From NCBI GenBank assembly GCA_023515745.1, contig JALECJ010000007.1:806001-870000 (forward strand): DNA of 64,000 nucleotides, written 5' to 3'. Under the pieces are notes generated by a model. It had not been told where the DNA came from. It worked only from the letters and a program-made list of their open reading frames with translations, and did not search any database. The first letter of the stretch is position 1. Every line of letters starts with the position of its first letter. A program made the position numbers and the translations under genes. This DNA comes from Amoeboaphelidium protococcarum (lineage: Eukaryota > Aphelidiomycota > Aphelidea). Shown piece after piece: positions 47,198 to 57,199 of this stretch.

Positions 47198-48916
47198 ATG
47201 TCGAGTTAATTGGAAGATTAGACTGCGAAAATGTCAGTGAGTGGAGAAAAGTAACCAACTTTTTATGTGTGCGAAGAGACTGGAGATGATAAGAACGATG
47301 GATTGAGTGAGGGGAAGCCGTTCAAGTCAGCTGTTCGCGCGTTAGAGTTGAATGAAGATTGTCAGAGTATCATGGTGAAGAAACCTGATGGTTATCAACC
47401 TATAGCTGCGAGCGCTCTCAAGAAGGCAAAGAAGCTCCTAGATCTGCAAAAGAAGAAGTAGGCTAAAGAGAAGGAGCGCCTGGAGAAAGAAGCTGAACTG
47501 GCAGCCAGTAAAAGTGCATCTGAGCAAAGTAAATTGGATGATGCTAAGAAGATAACGTTGACTGAAGATGCTACACTTGGTCAAGCTGTAAAGTTGAAGA
47601 TCAGTTAATGCGCACAACATCTGGGAACTACTTGACGCGTCAAGGTTTACGGCTGGGTGCACAGACACCGTACGCAAGGTAAGGACTTGATGTTTCTGGT
47701 CTTGAGAGATGGTACGGGATACTTGCAGTGCGTTATGAATGGTGTGCTGTGTCACACTTATGATGCTCTTACATTATCGCAAGAGTCTACCGTTGCAGTT
47801 CATGGTTTGATTAAGAAGGTTCCTGAAGGTAAGAACGCGCCTGGTAACCAAGAACTGGTTGCCGATTACTGGGAGGTAGTTCATAAGGCTCCTGGTGGAG
47901 ATGACGCGTTCACTAACCAGATCAGTGAGTCTACGTTGGCTGGTGATATTATCTATAACTAGCGCCATCTATTTATTCGTGGTGAGAACGTGTCTGCAGT
48001 CCTTAAGATGCGCCACTATGTGATGAAGTGCTTTCGTGATCATTTCTTTGATAATCATTACACTGAAGTCACTCCGCCACTTATGGTGTAGACTCAGGTT
48101 GAAGGTGGATCTACTCTGTTCACACTGGATTATTACGGATAGCCTGCGTACTTGACCCAGTCTAGTTAGCTGTACTTGGAGACTGCTATCCCGGCACTGG
48201 GTGACGTGTACTGTATGGCAGAGTCGTTCCGTGCGGAGAAGTCCTTAACCAGGAGACATTTGAGTGAGTATACGCACGTGGAAGCGGAATGTCCATTTAT
48301 CACCTTTGAAGATCTGCTGGACCGTATTGAGAATCTTGTGGTGGATACTGTAAACAGAGTATTAGCTATCCCTGAGGCGAAGAAGTTGGTTTTTGAATTG
48401 AATCCAAACTTTGTGGTACCTAAAAAGCCGTTCAGACGCATGGCTTATAGTGATGCTATCAAGTGGCTGAATGAGCATAATGTTGTGAAGGAAGATGGTT
48501 CCCACTACCAGTTTGGCGAGGATATTCCAGAGTCACCAGAGCGTAAGATGACTGATACTATTAACGAACCTATTCTGTTGTGCAAGTTTCCTGCCGAGAT
48601 CAAGGCCTTCTATATGAAGCGATGTGCAGATGACAACAGATTGACGGAGTCTGTCGATGTATTGATGCCGAACGTGGGTGAGATTGTCGGTGGTTCTATG
48701 CGTATCTGGGATATGGAAGAGCTACTGGCGGGATACAAGCGCGAAGGCATCGATCCATCTCCTTACTACTGGTTCACTGACTAGAGAAAGTATGGTAGTT
48801 GTGAACATGGCGGATATGGTCTGGGTTTAGAGAGATTCCTTGCCTGGATGCTGAATAGGCACACTGTGCGTGACACTTGTCTGTATCCTAGATTTGCGGG
48901 CAGATGTACTCCTTGA
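47198..48916 (+). CDS. NARS1: Cytosolic asparaginyl-tRNA synthetase, with an in-frame TGA
   Basis: Class IIb synthetase charging tRNA-Asn. The frame spans 573 codons and ends FAGRCTP then TGA, as in eukaryotic AsnRS. A lysine-rich N-terminal extension (about 70-110) precedes the anticodon-binding OB fold ([20 protein letters not shown]). The catalytic core has [40 protein letters not shown] and [10 protein letters not shown]. Codon 146 (47,633-47,635) is TGA, directly before RVKVYGW, within sequence conserved on both sides. A 57-base intron (about 47,588-47,644, donor GTAAAG, acceptor CAAG) could remove it, but would delete residues homologous to other AsnRS. No other damage is seen. The gene is either read through, mis-sequenced or disabled. 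Confidence 0.93.
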
Positions 48917-49025
48917 GATGTCTTCTTGTCTCGGACTTGTGAGGTATATAACTTGACAAATGATCATTAATAATAAAACTATTTTACCATAATTGATATA
49001 TTGTACAAAATGTCATTATCAAAAA

Positions 49026-49698
49026 TCATAGTAATCCTTCTTGCTCCAAGTACTTCACAATTGTAGATACTGACTGCTCTACTGACTATTTGCCAGAGTC
49101 AATACGCAATTCAGGATTTAAAGGGACCTCATATGGATCATCAATACCAGTGAAATGCTTAAGCACACCGGCCCGCGCCTTTTTGTACAGCCCTTTAGGA
49201 TCTCTACTCTCCGCGATACTCAGTTCAACATCAACATGAACTTCAATGAACGGAATTCCAGCCTGTTCATGGATTCGACGTGCACGCTGTCTGTCAACTT
49301 CATAAGGGCTGATAAATGCGGCGATAGCTATAGTGCAAGAGTCTGCAAACAGCATGCTTACGTGAGCGATTCTACGTATATTTTCGGATCTGTCTTCAGC
49401 GCTGAATCCCAGATTCTCATTAAGGCCCATACGGATATTATCACCGTCTAATCTATATGCATGCAACTGACATTGTTTTACCAGATATTACTCTAGAGCA
49501 ACAGCGATTGACGATTTCCCCGCAGCAGATAACCCGGTCAGCCAAATAGTGTATCCCTACAAGATGTAACAAGTGAACATGTTCAAGTTATATAGAATCG
49601 AATAAACTGCGTACCTTTTGCTTTAGACTGCTCAGCCTACTCTCGGCAGATATCGCACCCTGATGGAATGTTAGATTATTATTATTACTATTGGTCAT
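49026..49698 (-). CDS. MET14: Adenylylsulfate (APS) kinase
   Basis: Phosphorylates APS to PAPS in sulfate activation. Two exons, 49698-49615 and 49556-49026 (58-base intron), give 204 residues, the length of stand-alone fungal APS kinase. The P-loop is GLSAAGKSS (about 36-44); most relatives have GLSGAGKST, so two positions differ conservatively. [33 protein letters not shown] and [14 protein letters not shown] are conserved substrate-binding segments, followed by [12 protein letters not shown] and FTGIDDPYE. Alone, without fused ATP sulfurylase. Identity is certain. Confidence 0.96.
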
Positions 49699-50050
49699 AC
49701 TGCGAATGTGTGATTTTCATACAAGACTGCAGTGGGAAATTGAGATTAGGAGTTGAAACGAGGCGCGATTTAAAGTTGACGTTTGATGTGTTTGAAGTTT
49801 GTTTTGATCACTGCGATATTCACTCATTTGGAATCATCACTATAATAAAAGAAGATCGTGTAGTGTACGGTATTATAAGAAACGATGACCCATCGGTGCT
49901 GCTGAGTCAATGCTGTTCACTTTTTGTTGGAATGATATTTTTTTCAGTGTGAACGCCTTCTTTAGAGCATTGTATAAAATGCAAACAAGCACGTAACCAT
50001 ATCAGAAAATTTGAGGTTTTCTAAACTCCCATGAATGGAGCGCCCAATAA
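49699..50050. other. Intergenic region, possible small frame
   Basis: A plus-strand frame ending at TGA near 49,952 reads fairly like protein (KLRLGVETRRDLKLTFDV), but its start would overlap the APS kinase 5' end. I do not call it a gene. Confidence 0.3.
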
Positions 50051-50416
50051 ATGAAAAAGCTCTTTAAATTATCGAATTTTGCCTTGCATTGTCGATCAGC
50101 ACAGTGGCAAAAATTGATATCCAATGTCTTGGCATCTGAGACTTACCGGTCTGAAGTCACGCATTAAGCTGAATAAATGATGATTCCTTTATCATTGATC
50201 GGGTGGGATAGAGTCCAACCTGCGATTGATATGGTCAACTGCTCCTTAGATCAATTTCTGTAAGTCGCTATGCAGCAGCGACTAACTCCAATGCTGCTGA
50301 TTCCGACTGATATAGGCGGAATGCGTGTAAATATCTGCACGCAGTTGGAAGAGGTCAAGTACAAGCTGCGGTTGTCTGTAGACTAGTTACTAGCCTTCAG
50401 GAACGAGATTTGTTGA
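50051..50416 (+). CDS. Small predicted protein with mitochondrial-like N-terminus
   Basis: A 121-residue frame from ATG 50051 to TGA. The N-terminus (MKKLFKLSNFALHCRSAQW) is basic and amphipathic, like a mitochondrial presequence. The body contains LIGWDRVQPAIDMVN and LLIPTDIGGMRVNICTQ. It is visible only with the variant code. No family is recognised. Confidence 0.5.
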
Positions 50417-50702
50417 GAGACGCGTCAAAATTGTCAATGTGTAAGAACACTGATTGGTTCGTGATTTCTGCTATAAGATCTCTTCTCTGTACTGAAATAT
50501 ACTGTGTTTGTACTTTACTTAGCCTTTCGTTCCTCTTAACTTACACTCTAGTTGGCGCTTGATTTAACAACGCGACTCATTCACTTCAGCAGGTATGGAA
50601 TAGGATTGGTCGCATGCAAGATTGTGTACGATATTTGTTAGAGAGTGACAATTAAAATGTGAAACTATTTCAATCAGAAGCTTTCTGGCTCACCAAATAT
50701 AT

Positions 50703-51383
50703 TCATAAGTTGGCCAAAAGCTCATAAATACTCTGCAACATTTGCATAAACTTTGGCTTTCCAGCGAGAATGTCGAGCATCCTCTGTCGAAACTCGTTTC
50801 CTTTCACCTCACCACCAATGATGGCATCTTCAATTTAATAGCAATTTTTCAAGTGACGTTTGCATGCAACAACATACCGGGGACCATAACCACCACAAAG
50901 TTCAATGAAATCATGCCGGGAAACTTCCTGTGCAACTACTGATAACACACTGTCTGGCTTCTGCATCTCAGTTCCAACAAAAGTGACAGTTGCAGACTCG
51001 CATTTCAGCACAGCACGATGAACATCAGGAGAGAATCCAGGCAAGCGGAAAACGAATGCCCACGACTTTTTATCGCCAGTTTATTGATTAGTACGTGTTG
51101 ACTCTAATGCTGAAAACACAACAGCACCAACAGGGACAATCTGTTTCGCTTTGATATAGTCTATAATCGCATAAGCGCCCTCAAAGCCAACGGATGCACT
51201 AACTTCGATGAATTAAGCTCCATCGTCAACCATATGCTGGGCAGCCACGCACGCTTACTCAATCGTGGACACACCAGTTGCATAAAATACGCAATTATAC
51301 CGTGACGTCATTTTGATTGTATGCCTTGAAGGATCGAATCCCTCAGCCATGGCAATATATCCGAAACTGATAGGCTTGAGCAT
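50703..51383 (-). CDS. Tandem DUF6506-like protein
   Basis: A 226-residue single exon. Two repeats share the layout F-x-(8-10)-DxxRH/DVHRA, a strand with V-x-G, then a helix and EV/EL followed by Gly-rich turns. Repeat 1 covers about residues 6-95 (YIAMAEGFDPSRHTIKM, FIEVSASVGFEGAY, IVPVGAVVFS). Repeat 2 covers about 105-200 (FVFRLPGFSPDVHRAVLK, FIELCGGYGPRYVVA). The second repeat has the IELCGGxGP motif I associate with DUF6506; repeat 1 has the degenerate counterpart IEVSASVG. The two halves look like a duplicated domain in which one active site has decayed. Function unknown. The start follows the first ATG. Confidence 0.7.
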
Positions 51384-51756
51384 TATAATTTAATTAAAAA
51401 TTTAAAAATTGCTTACAAAGTAAAGAAGAATAAATTTGTGATGTCGTTTATATAATTGACGTGATCAAGTTAAGGTAAGGGGTGAGACTGACACGTGTGT
51501 ACGCCATATCAAATAAAAAATTTGAGGCATTTGAACTTTTAATTGCGATTAACTTTAGTTATTTGTATTTCTCCGCAATATAGTTCAAATAATGCTAGTT
51601 CTGCATTGAAAGATATCTTGCATATGCGGCGATTCCGAAACGTTAAAGTCCTTGAAACAATGAGCAATGATATCCATTTACGCTAATGTAAGTACAGTAG
51701 GTCTCTTAATAATCTCGTCAAGTTAAATTTCAAGCATACAACTTCTTGTACTTTAA
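51384..51756. other. Intergenic region
   Basis: Upstream of the DUF6506-like gene and downstream of the MAU2-like gene. AT-rich; no gene or clear element seen. Confidence 0.45.
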
Positions 51757-53010
51757 TCATTCGCTTCCGGCAACTTATGCCATCTCTTTTAAATAACGAA
51801 CTATAAACTCATCACCGATAGACTGAGCAATCTTTGTGGATTATTCAGCAATTTTGATAGCCTTGGTAGGATGAGTGACGCGGTAGATCTGTGACAGAAT
51901 CATCAAAGATAGTGCCTGCTCTTACTTGCAAGAAGATTTTACGGATTACAGTAGACATTGCTTCGCTTTATGATACTATTCATTGAAGTAGAATCTTGCA
52001 CCATCTACCAATGGCAACGTATTAGTGTCATTTGTCATATCCTAATTGTCCACAGATAGAACTTGCATCTGGTGTTCAATAAAGGCTCTCAAATCTGCGC
52101 CTACCGCATGATCTGTCGCCAAAATTTGAAATGCATTACCAGCTTCCTAAAATTTCGCGTTCGACTGCAGCCATTATGCTTCACATAGCGTCACCATCTG
52201 ATACTCACATTCTGAGGAAATCAGATTCAAAGAGTCTTAAGCGTCAGCAAGTCTGCGCTGGCGTAATTACACTAAATAGATGGCAAGGACTAGTCTGGAT
52301 TTGATAGCTCTCATAGTAGACAGATCTTGTTGAGACTAACATACACTTTCTTCCAACAGTTTTAATCCTTCAGCTCCAATCTCATCATTACTAAAAGCAA
52401 TACATGACATCAAAGATACTAACGCGTTTAAAGCAGCTACAGACATCCAACTAAAGTTACCATTTAATAAGGTTCCATCGTAATCAGCAATTAAGCTTTG
52501 CAATTCTTGCACGACAGGCTTGAACAATTTCACGTCATTCATCACTGATATACAATGTACGATAAGTGAGTAGATCTTGTCTTCAATATCAAATTCATCC
52601 TTCATGTACTACTTGCATAGCGTGATGATTTGCTAATCTTGCTTTGATTGGGCCTATTTCAGAACTTCTTTACAATTCTGTTTCAGCAATTTCGTGTCGC
52701 CATTCTGATAGAAGAACTGCAGTTTGAACTTATTGACTTCCATTTGCAATGTATAAAAAGTGTCAGCAGACTATGCAGATTTCTTTATCAGCATTTCCAG
52801 TTTGCAGATATACTCCAGCACCATGGCTGATGGTTCAACAGCGTAATTGGATATCAACTCCAAGAATCTCAAATATGCGTTGCAGTACGTAACGAGATCT
52901 TCATTTGCCACAGCATTGTCAATAAACATTTTGTATAGATAGCATGCTTCAACGTGTTTACCATAATGTAAGCAGGATTCTGCCAACTGAATAAGACTTT
53001 AATATTTCAT
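51757..53010 (-). CDS. MAU2: MAU2/Scc4-like cohesin loader subunit
   Basis: A 417-residue single-exon helical protein made of TPR-like repeats. The N-terminus (SLIQLAESCLHYGKHVEACYLY) is a typical TPR pair. The C-terminal third carries the most recognisable sequence: LRAFIEHQMQVLSVDN, DGARFYFNEQYHKAKQCLL, and ALSLMILSQIYRVTHPTKAIKIAEQS, in the same order as the C-terminus of MAU2. MAU2 with NIPBL loads cohesin on chromatin. The protein is shorter than animal MAU2 (about 610), so the N-terminus may be reduced or an upstream exon missed. Other TPR families cannot be fully excluded. Confidence 0.68.
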
Positions 53011-53274
53011 CCTTACGCGGTGTAAGAGCTAGTATCAAATTAGTGCATATAATAGATGAATGAATGAGTGATACGAAACTATTGTAAAGAAGGAACTTTT
53101 ACAGGTGAAACAACTCTAATGATAAAGCCTTGAGATGGTGAAACAAGACGCGTTTAGATAAGCGAGAAGGTTTCTGGTCGCGTTGACTAAGCGTGAAACT
53201 TTCTCAATCAAATCTCTCTCTTTCGGAGTGAGCGATTGTCAATCTAATCGCAATCCAAAAGATTTCAAATAATT

Positions 53275-54867
53275 ATGGACAATAATTTGATTAAATTTGC
53301 GGTTGTTTTATTTGCATCTTATCCGCTCAGTCTTCTTTACATTTCTCTGTTTCCTTTGAGAGAGAAGCCATGTTCTGAGTAGCTATAGCTGATCAAGAGT
53401 TTGTATTGTGGAGTGATCGGACTTTCTATGGGATACTATGTTTATGGTTGGCCTTGTGTATTCCACGTCTCGCTAGCAATGTTATACTCTTATATTCTTG
53501 GCTAATATTAGCATCGGCGAGTGCCTATTCTGATATTTGGTCTCAGTATTCTACATTTATCTTACTGTCATTTGCGTCGTCAGATCTTTAATCCTAACAA
53601 TTCCATAGATCTCACTGGTCCTATGATGATTGTCACGATAAAAGTGTCTTCATTTGCGTGGAACGTCTATGATGGCTGGAACAAAGAAGATAAATAAGCG
53701 GTGTAAGATGGCAGCCGGTACTCTATAGTTTAGTATCCATCTCTGGCAGAGTATTTTGGATTCATCTTCTTTTTTCCAACGTTCCTTTGTGGTCCGTCTA
53801 TTGAGTTTGATGATTTTATGATCAGTATAAAGGGATTGAGTGCGCCTGGTGTTTAGATGATTAAGGCATAACATGTAGTGGTTCCCGCTTTGATGCGACT
53901 GTTGTATGGAGTATTTTTCACCATGTATCATCTGGTATTAAGCTAGCTTTTCCCTCCGTCTGTGTATTATTCCGCCGAGTTCTTGGCATTTAGTCTGAAT
54001 CCTATAGTCTTAATTCAGCGTATATTTTTTATCTATATGTGCTTATAAGGATTTAAAGCCAAGTTTTATTGTGTATGGTTGATTAGCGAAGGTGCGTGTA
54101 TAGCGATGGGATGTGGTGCTAAAGTTAGATCTGATAAGTCACTGTACTCTTGGTACTTGGATTCCAAGATTGGAGATGTGATCATAGATTGGGGTGGATT
54201 AAGTAATGTGGCACCTCTAGCTATAGAGACTGCTACTAGCTTCCAATAGCTGACGCGTATGTGGAATGCGCGAACTCATCATTGGTTGAAACATTATGTT
54301 TACATTAGAATTATATAGGCGGCAAGTCCTAAAGCTGTGCCTATTGATTCAAAAGACGTGAAGGTTGGCGAGGATGGTATTGCTGTAGTGTCCAAATCAG
54401 TTTAGCAGAAGGTTAGTCATCGTGTACAATCTATGGCAACTTATGGAGTATTCGTGATTAGCGCTTTATGGCATGGATTCTACTCTGGCTATTATTTGAC
54501 TTTTGTCAGTGGTGCATTATTGACCAGCGTTGAACGGAAGCTTCGAAAGCTTTACTTTCAGTTCCGTGAAGGTTTTGAACTTCAAGATGAACCTTCATAG
54601 TAAGGCAATGGTGGTGTCAAAAAGTAAGATAGCCTGACTGCTGCCTTGAATTTACAATTTTATGATTAAATTTGGAATGTCATGGGATGGATCGCATCTC
54701 AAATAATGCTATCTTACTGCACTATACCCTTTATCACGTTGTACTTGCGCGAAAGTATGGCAAGTTGGCGCGCTGTATTCTTCTTTGGCCACGTTGGAAT
54801 AATTGTGTGTCGTCTACTGTCTGTCCTTCTCCTCAAACCAAAGAAAAGAAATATAAAAGAAGAATGA
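53275..54867 (+). CDS. MBOAT lysophospholipid acyltransferase (Ale1/LPCAT-like)
   Basis: Multi-pass ER membrane enzyme that transfers acyl groups from acyl-CoA to lysophospholipids (Lands cycle). One exon, 530 residues, ten or so hydrophobic segments. The family signature is clear: FFPTFLCGPSIEFDDF in the middle, the conserved Asn region LTRMWNARTHHWLKHYVY, and the catalytic His H400 in ALWHGFYSGYY. A polar Gln-containing loop (about 430-460) precedes the last two helices, and the C-terminus is basic (KPKKRNIKEE), like an ER retrieval tail. Substrate preference cannot be read from sequence. Confidence 0.92.
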
Positions 54868-55012
54868 TTTTTAATTAATTAAATGTGAAATTTAGAATTT
54901 CTTTTATGTTTTTTACTGAAATGGTTTAAAGTTTCGACTATTTTCACTGTTACTGCCCTTTCGCAATGGCTAGAAGCTCGCCGCTAAAAGCTCTTTCTGA
55001 TCAAACAAAGTG

Positions 55013-55843
55013 ATGAAAGAGAAAATGACAAAGATGGATAACAAGCGAATTAAGTGCAGGATACCACTGCGAGTAATTAGGAAAGATTTAGTAAATATAC
55101 AAGATGACGATGAATCTAATATGTAAATAGATGGCGAAGTCCCTAAAAAGTAAGATAAAGTGTACAATTATTTGATCCACTACCCACTTGTCAATGCTAA
55201 TCAAATGCCTAAATTGGGACGCGACATTACAATAAAGCCTTAAAGTGGAATCTTGTAAATGACAGAGTCGATAGATATAGAAAATTATGATGGAGACATG
55301 GGATAGACGTATGGTCAGGCTGTGAATTATAATCTACAGTAATCATCGGATGCATAGCGGCCAATGATGAACAAGATTGACGCGTTGAAAGAGAATGAAC
55401 TGTCTGGCATCAGCTTATATGGCGACCGATTGATGGAAGGAAGAAATAAGACTGGGCAATACGCTGTAGGTGTACTCAGGAATGGTGAATTGGAAGTGCA
55501 TGTGTTGAATGCCGTGATATCCGCCAGACCAGATCTCTCTCACATTGATCTCCTCAAGGCTGCCACGAAAGATCAACAAAAGGAGATGGCCACCAGTACT
55601 GATGAATCCGATTATGAAGATAAGAAGGACCTGAAATCTGGATAGAAAAGCAATGAAGGCAATAATGGTAATAACACCAACTCCAAGAATGGTAAATCTC
55701 CCTCTGCTGTTGTAATAAAAAAAGCTGATGATGCAGCTGACCACAACTAGGCTCTGAGTTCGCGTCTGCAGCACAAGCGAGCTGTAGAAGATGAAGAGTG
55801 GATATTCTGCCAGCGATAAATCGGCGATCCATCTCTTTTATGA
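55013..55843 (+). CDS. RPC37: RNA polymerase III subunit RPC5/Rpc37
   Basis: A 276-residue single exon. VYNYLIHYPLVNANQMP and DITIKPQSGILQMTESIDIENYDG match the opening of the RPC5 dimerisation domain that pairs with Rpc53. The middle has ELSGISLYGDRLMEGRNKTGQYAVGV and LEVHVLNAVISARPDLSHID, also family-typical. The C-terminus is charged and disordered, ending EDEEWIFCQRQIGDPSLL. Rpc37/Rpc53 act in Pol III termination and reinitiation. Size fits fungal Rpc37. The start at 55013 is the first ATG of this frame; a different short frame starts at 54965. Confidence 0.85.
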
Positions 55844-55996
55844 TCGTTTAAAATCAGTGTCTTAATACAGGGAATAGATTTATACATCGATTGCTTTCCT
55901 TAATTTAAACAGGATTAGAAAGCGTCTTGGAGCAAAGGAAAGAGATTTATGGAGGAATCTTTTTACATGTAGTACAGTATGTTATAAATATCAAAA

Positions 55997-56707
55997 TCAG
56001 GCAGGAAGTTCAAAACGTTTTCCTCTGAGCACCTTGGTGAAGTATAGATAAAAGAAATCTGCATACAGAGCAGTTTATACCACTCCCGCAATCCATGATA
56101 TCCAGTCAGAGTAATGATTCTCAGTGGACAATCTCCAAATCCAATTCAAAATATATAATCCTCTATACGCACCGAGGGCGAACAGGTAATGCGTTGTAAT
56201 CGTCTCAGCCTCGCCAGTTCTGGTCAACAGGAATAGTTGAGGTACCACGGACACAGACTCCAGGAAGATTGAGAATGTCCAGAGTATCTCGAGCGGCGAC
56301 CAATTATAATGAAATAGTAGGGCTAGTAGAGCTGAAGGAACCAGAAGGAACTCGATTCTAAAAGTATCATACTGAGGATCGTATGTTGCACGGTACTTTC
56401 TAGCCATGAGATATAAAATGTAAGAGCTGCTGGCAATAAATATCATTTTCATTAGAGTATTGTATAGCGAGATAAAATGCACAAATAGATCCAGATACCG
56501 AGTGGTATAGACAACCGTATACAGAATTTGTGTCTTTAAACTTATACCTACACACTAATAAAGTGGTGTTATAAACAGAGTACTTTATAAACGAAAGTTT
56601 GAAATCTCAAGCTTACCGGCAACAGAGCGAGACTTTTGCATCTTTAGTATTAGAATGATTATCGACGCAAGATGGAGTAAGTCTCCAAATAATCTAAATA
56701 TATTCAT
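55997..56707 (-). CDS. ERD2: KDEL/HDEL receptor Erd2
   Basis: Retrieves escaped ER proteins, such as BiP, from the Golgi. Two exons, 56707-56617 and 56547-55997 (69-base intron), give 213 residues, the family length. MNIFRLFGDLLHLASIIIL opens the protein; ISLKTQILYTVVYTTRYLDLF, YNTLMKMIFIASSSYILYLM, WTFSIFLESVSVVPQLFLL and GAYRGLYILNWIWRL are hallmark segments of the seven-helix fold. The tail ends KRFELPA. Identity is certain. Confidence 0.97.
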
Positions 56708-57199
56708 AGCCAGTGTGATTTAGTTCAAATGATTTTATCGAGTCCAATTTACAATGCTAGTAAATATGTTCAAGAAATAGAAACGTGCGCTGTAAAAGAA
56801 GGAACAATTGTCGCGTCGCCATCTGAAAATGTTCCGTTTCGAAATGCCGAGATGATTGAACAAGGGATTGATGTTTAATGTTGAGATGATGATGATGGTA
56901 ATCCTGTGCTGCAATAATATTAGCTTGTTTAATTTAAATAATAGAATTACGCCTGCAGAAGAATACTTTTATTGTGAGGATTTAAGAGATAAACAACTGA
57001 ATAAATATTTAAGGTTCAATTTTTAAATGCAAAGGCATCAAAATCAGAATCGATATTATCCATGACAACGGTGAGATTGGTAGATATGGAGAGAGAATTT
57101 TAAACATGATTTAAGTCAGTTCACTCACTCATAATCTTTCAACATTATTCATTAATTACTGCAGTATTAGGTTCGAATAATTAAACTAGTCTCGATATA
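56708..57199. other. Divergent intergenic region
   Basis: Between ERD2 (minus) and the RhoGEF (plus). A short basic plus frame (ATG near 56,754, 33 codons) is present but has no support. Confidence 0.45.

Noticed and set aside
57170-57195. A tRNA gene suggested by GGTTCGAATAATT
   Set aside because: There is a B-box-like string only; no cloverleaf arms or A box could be drawn around it.
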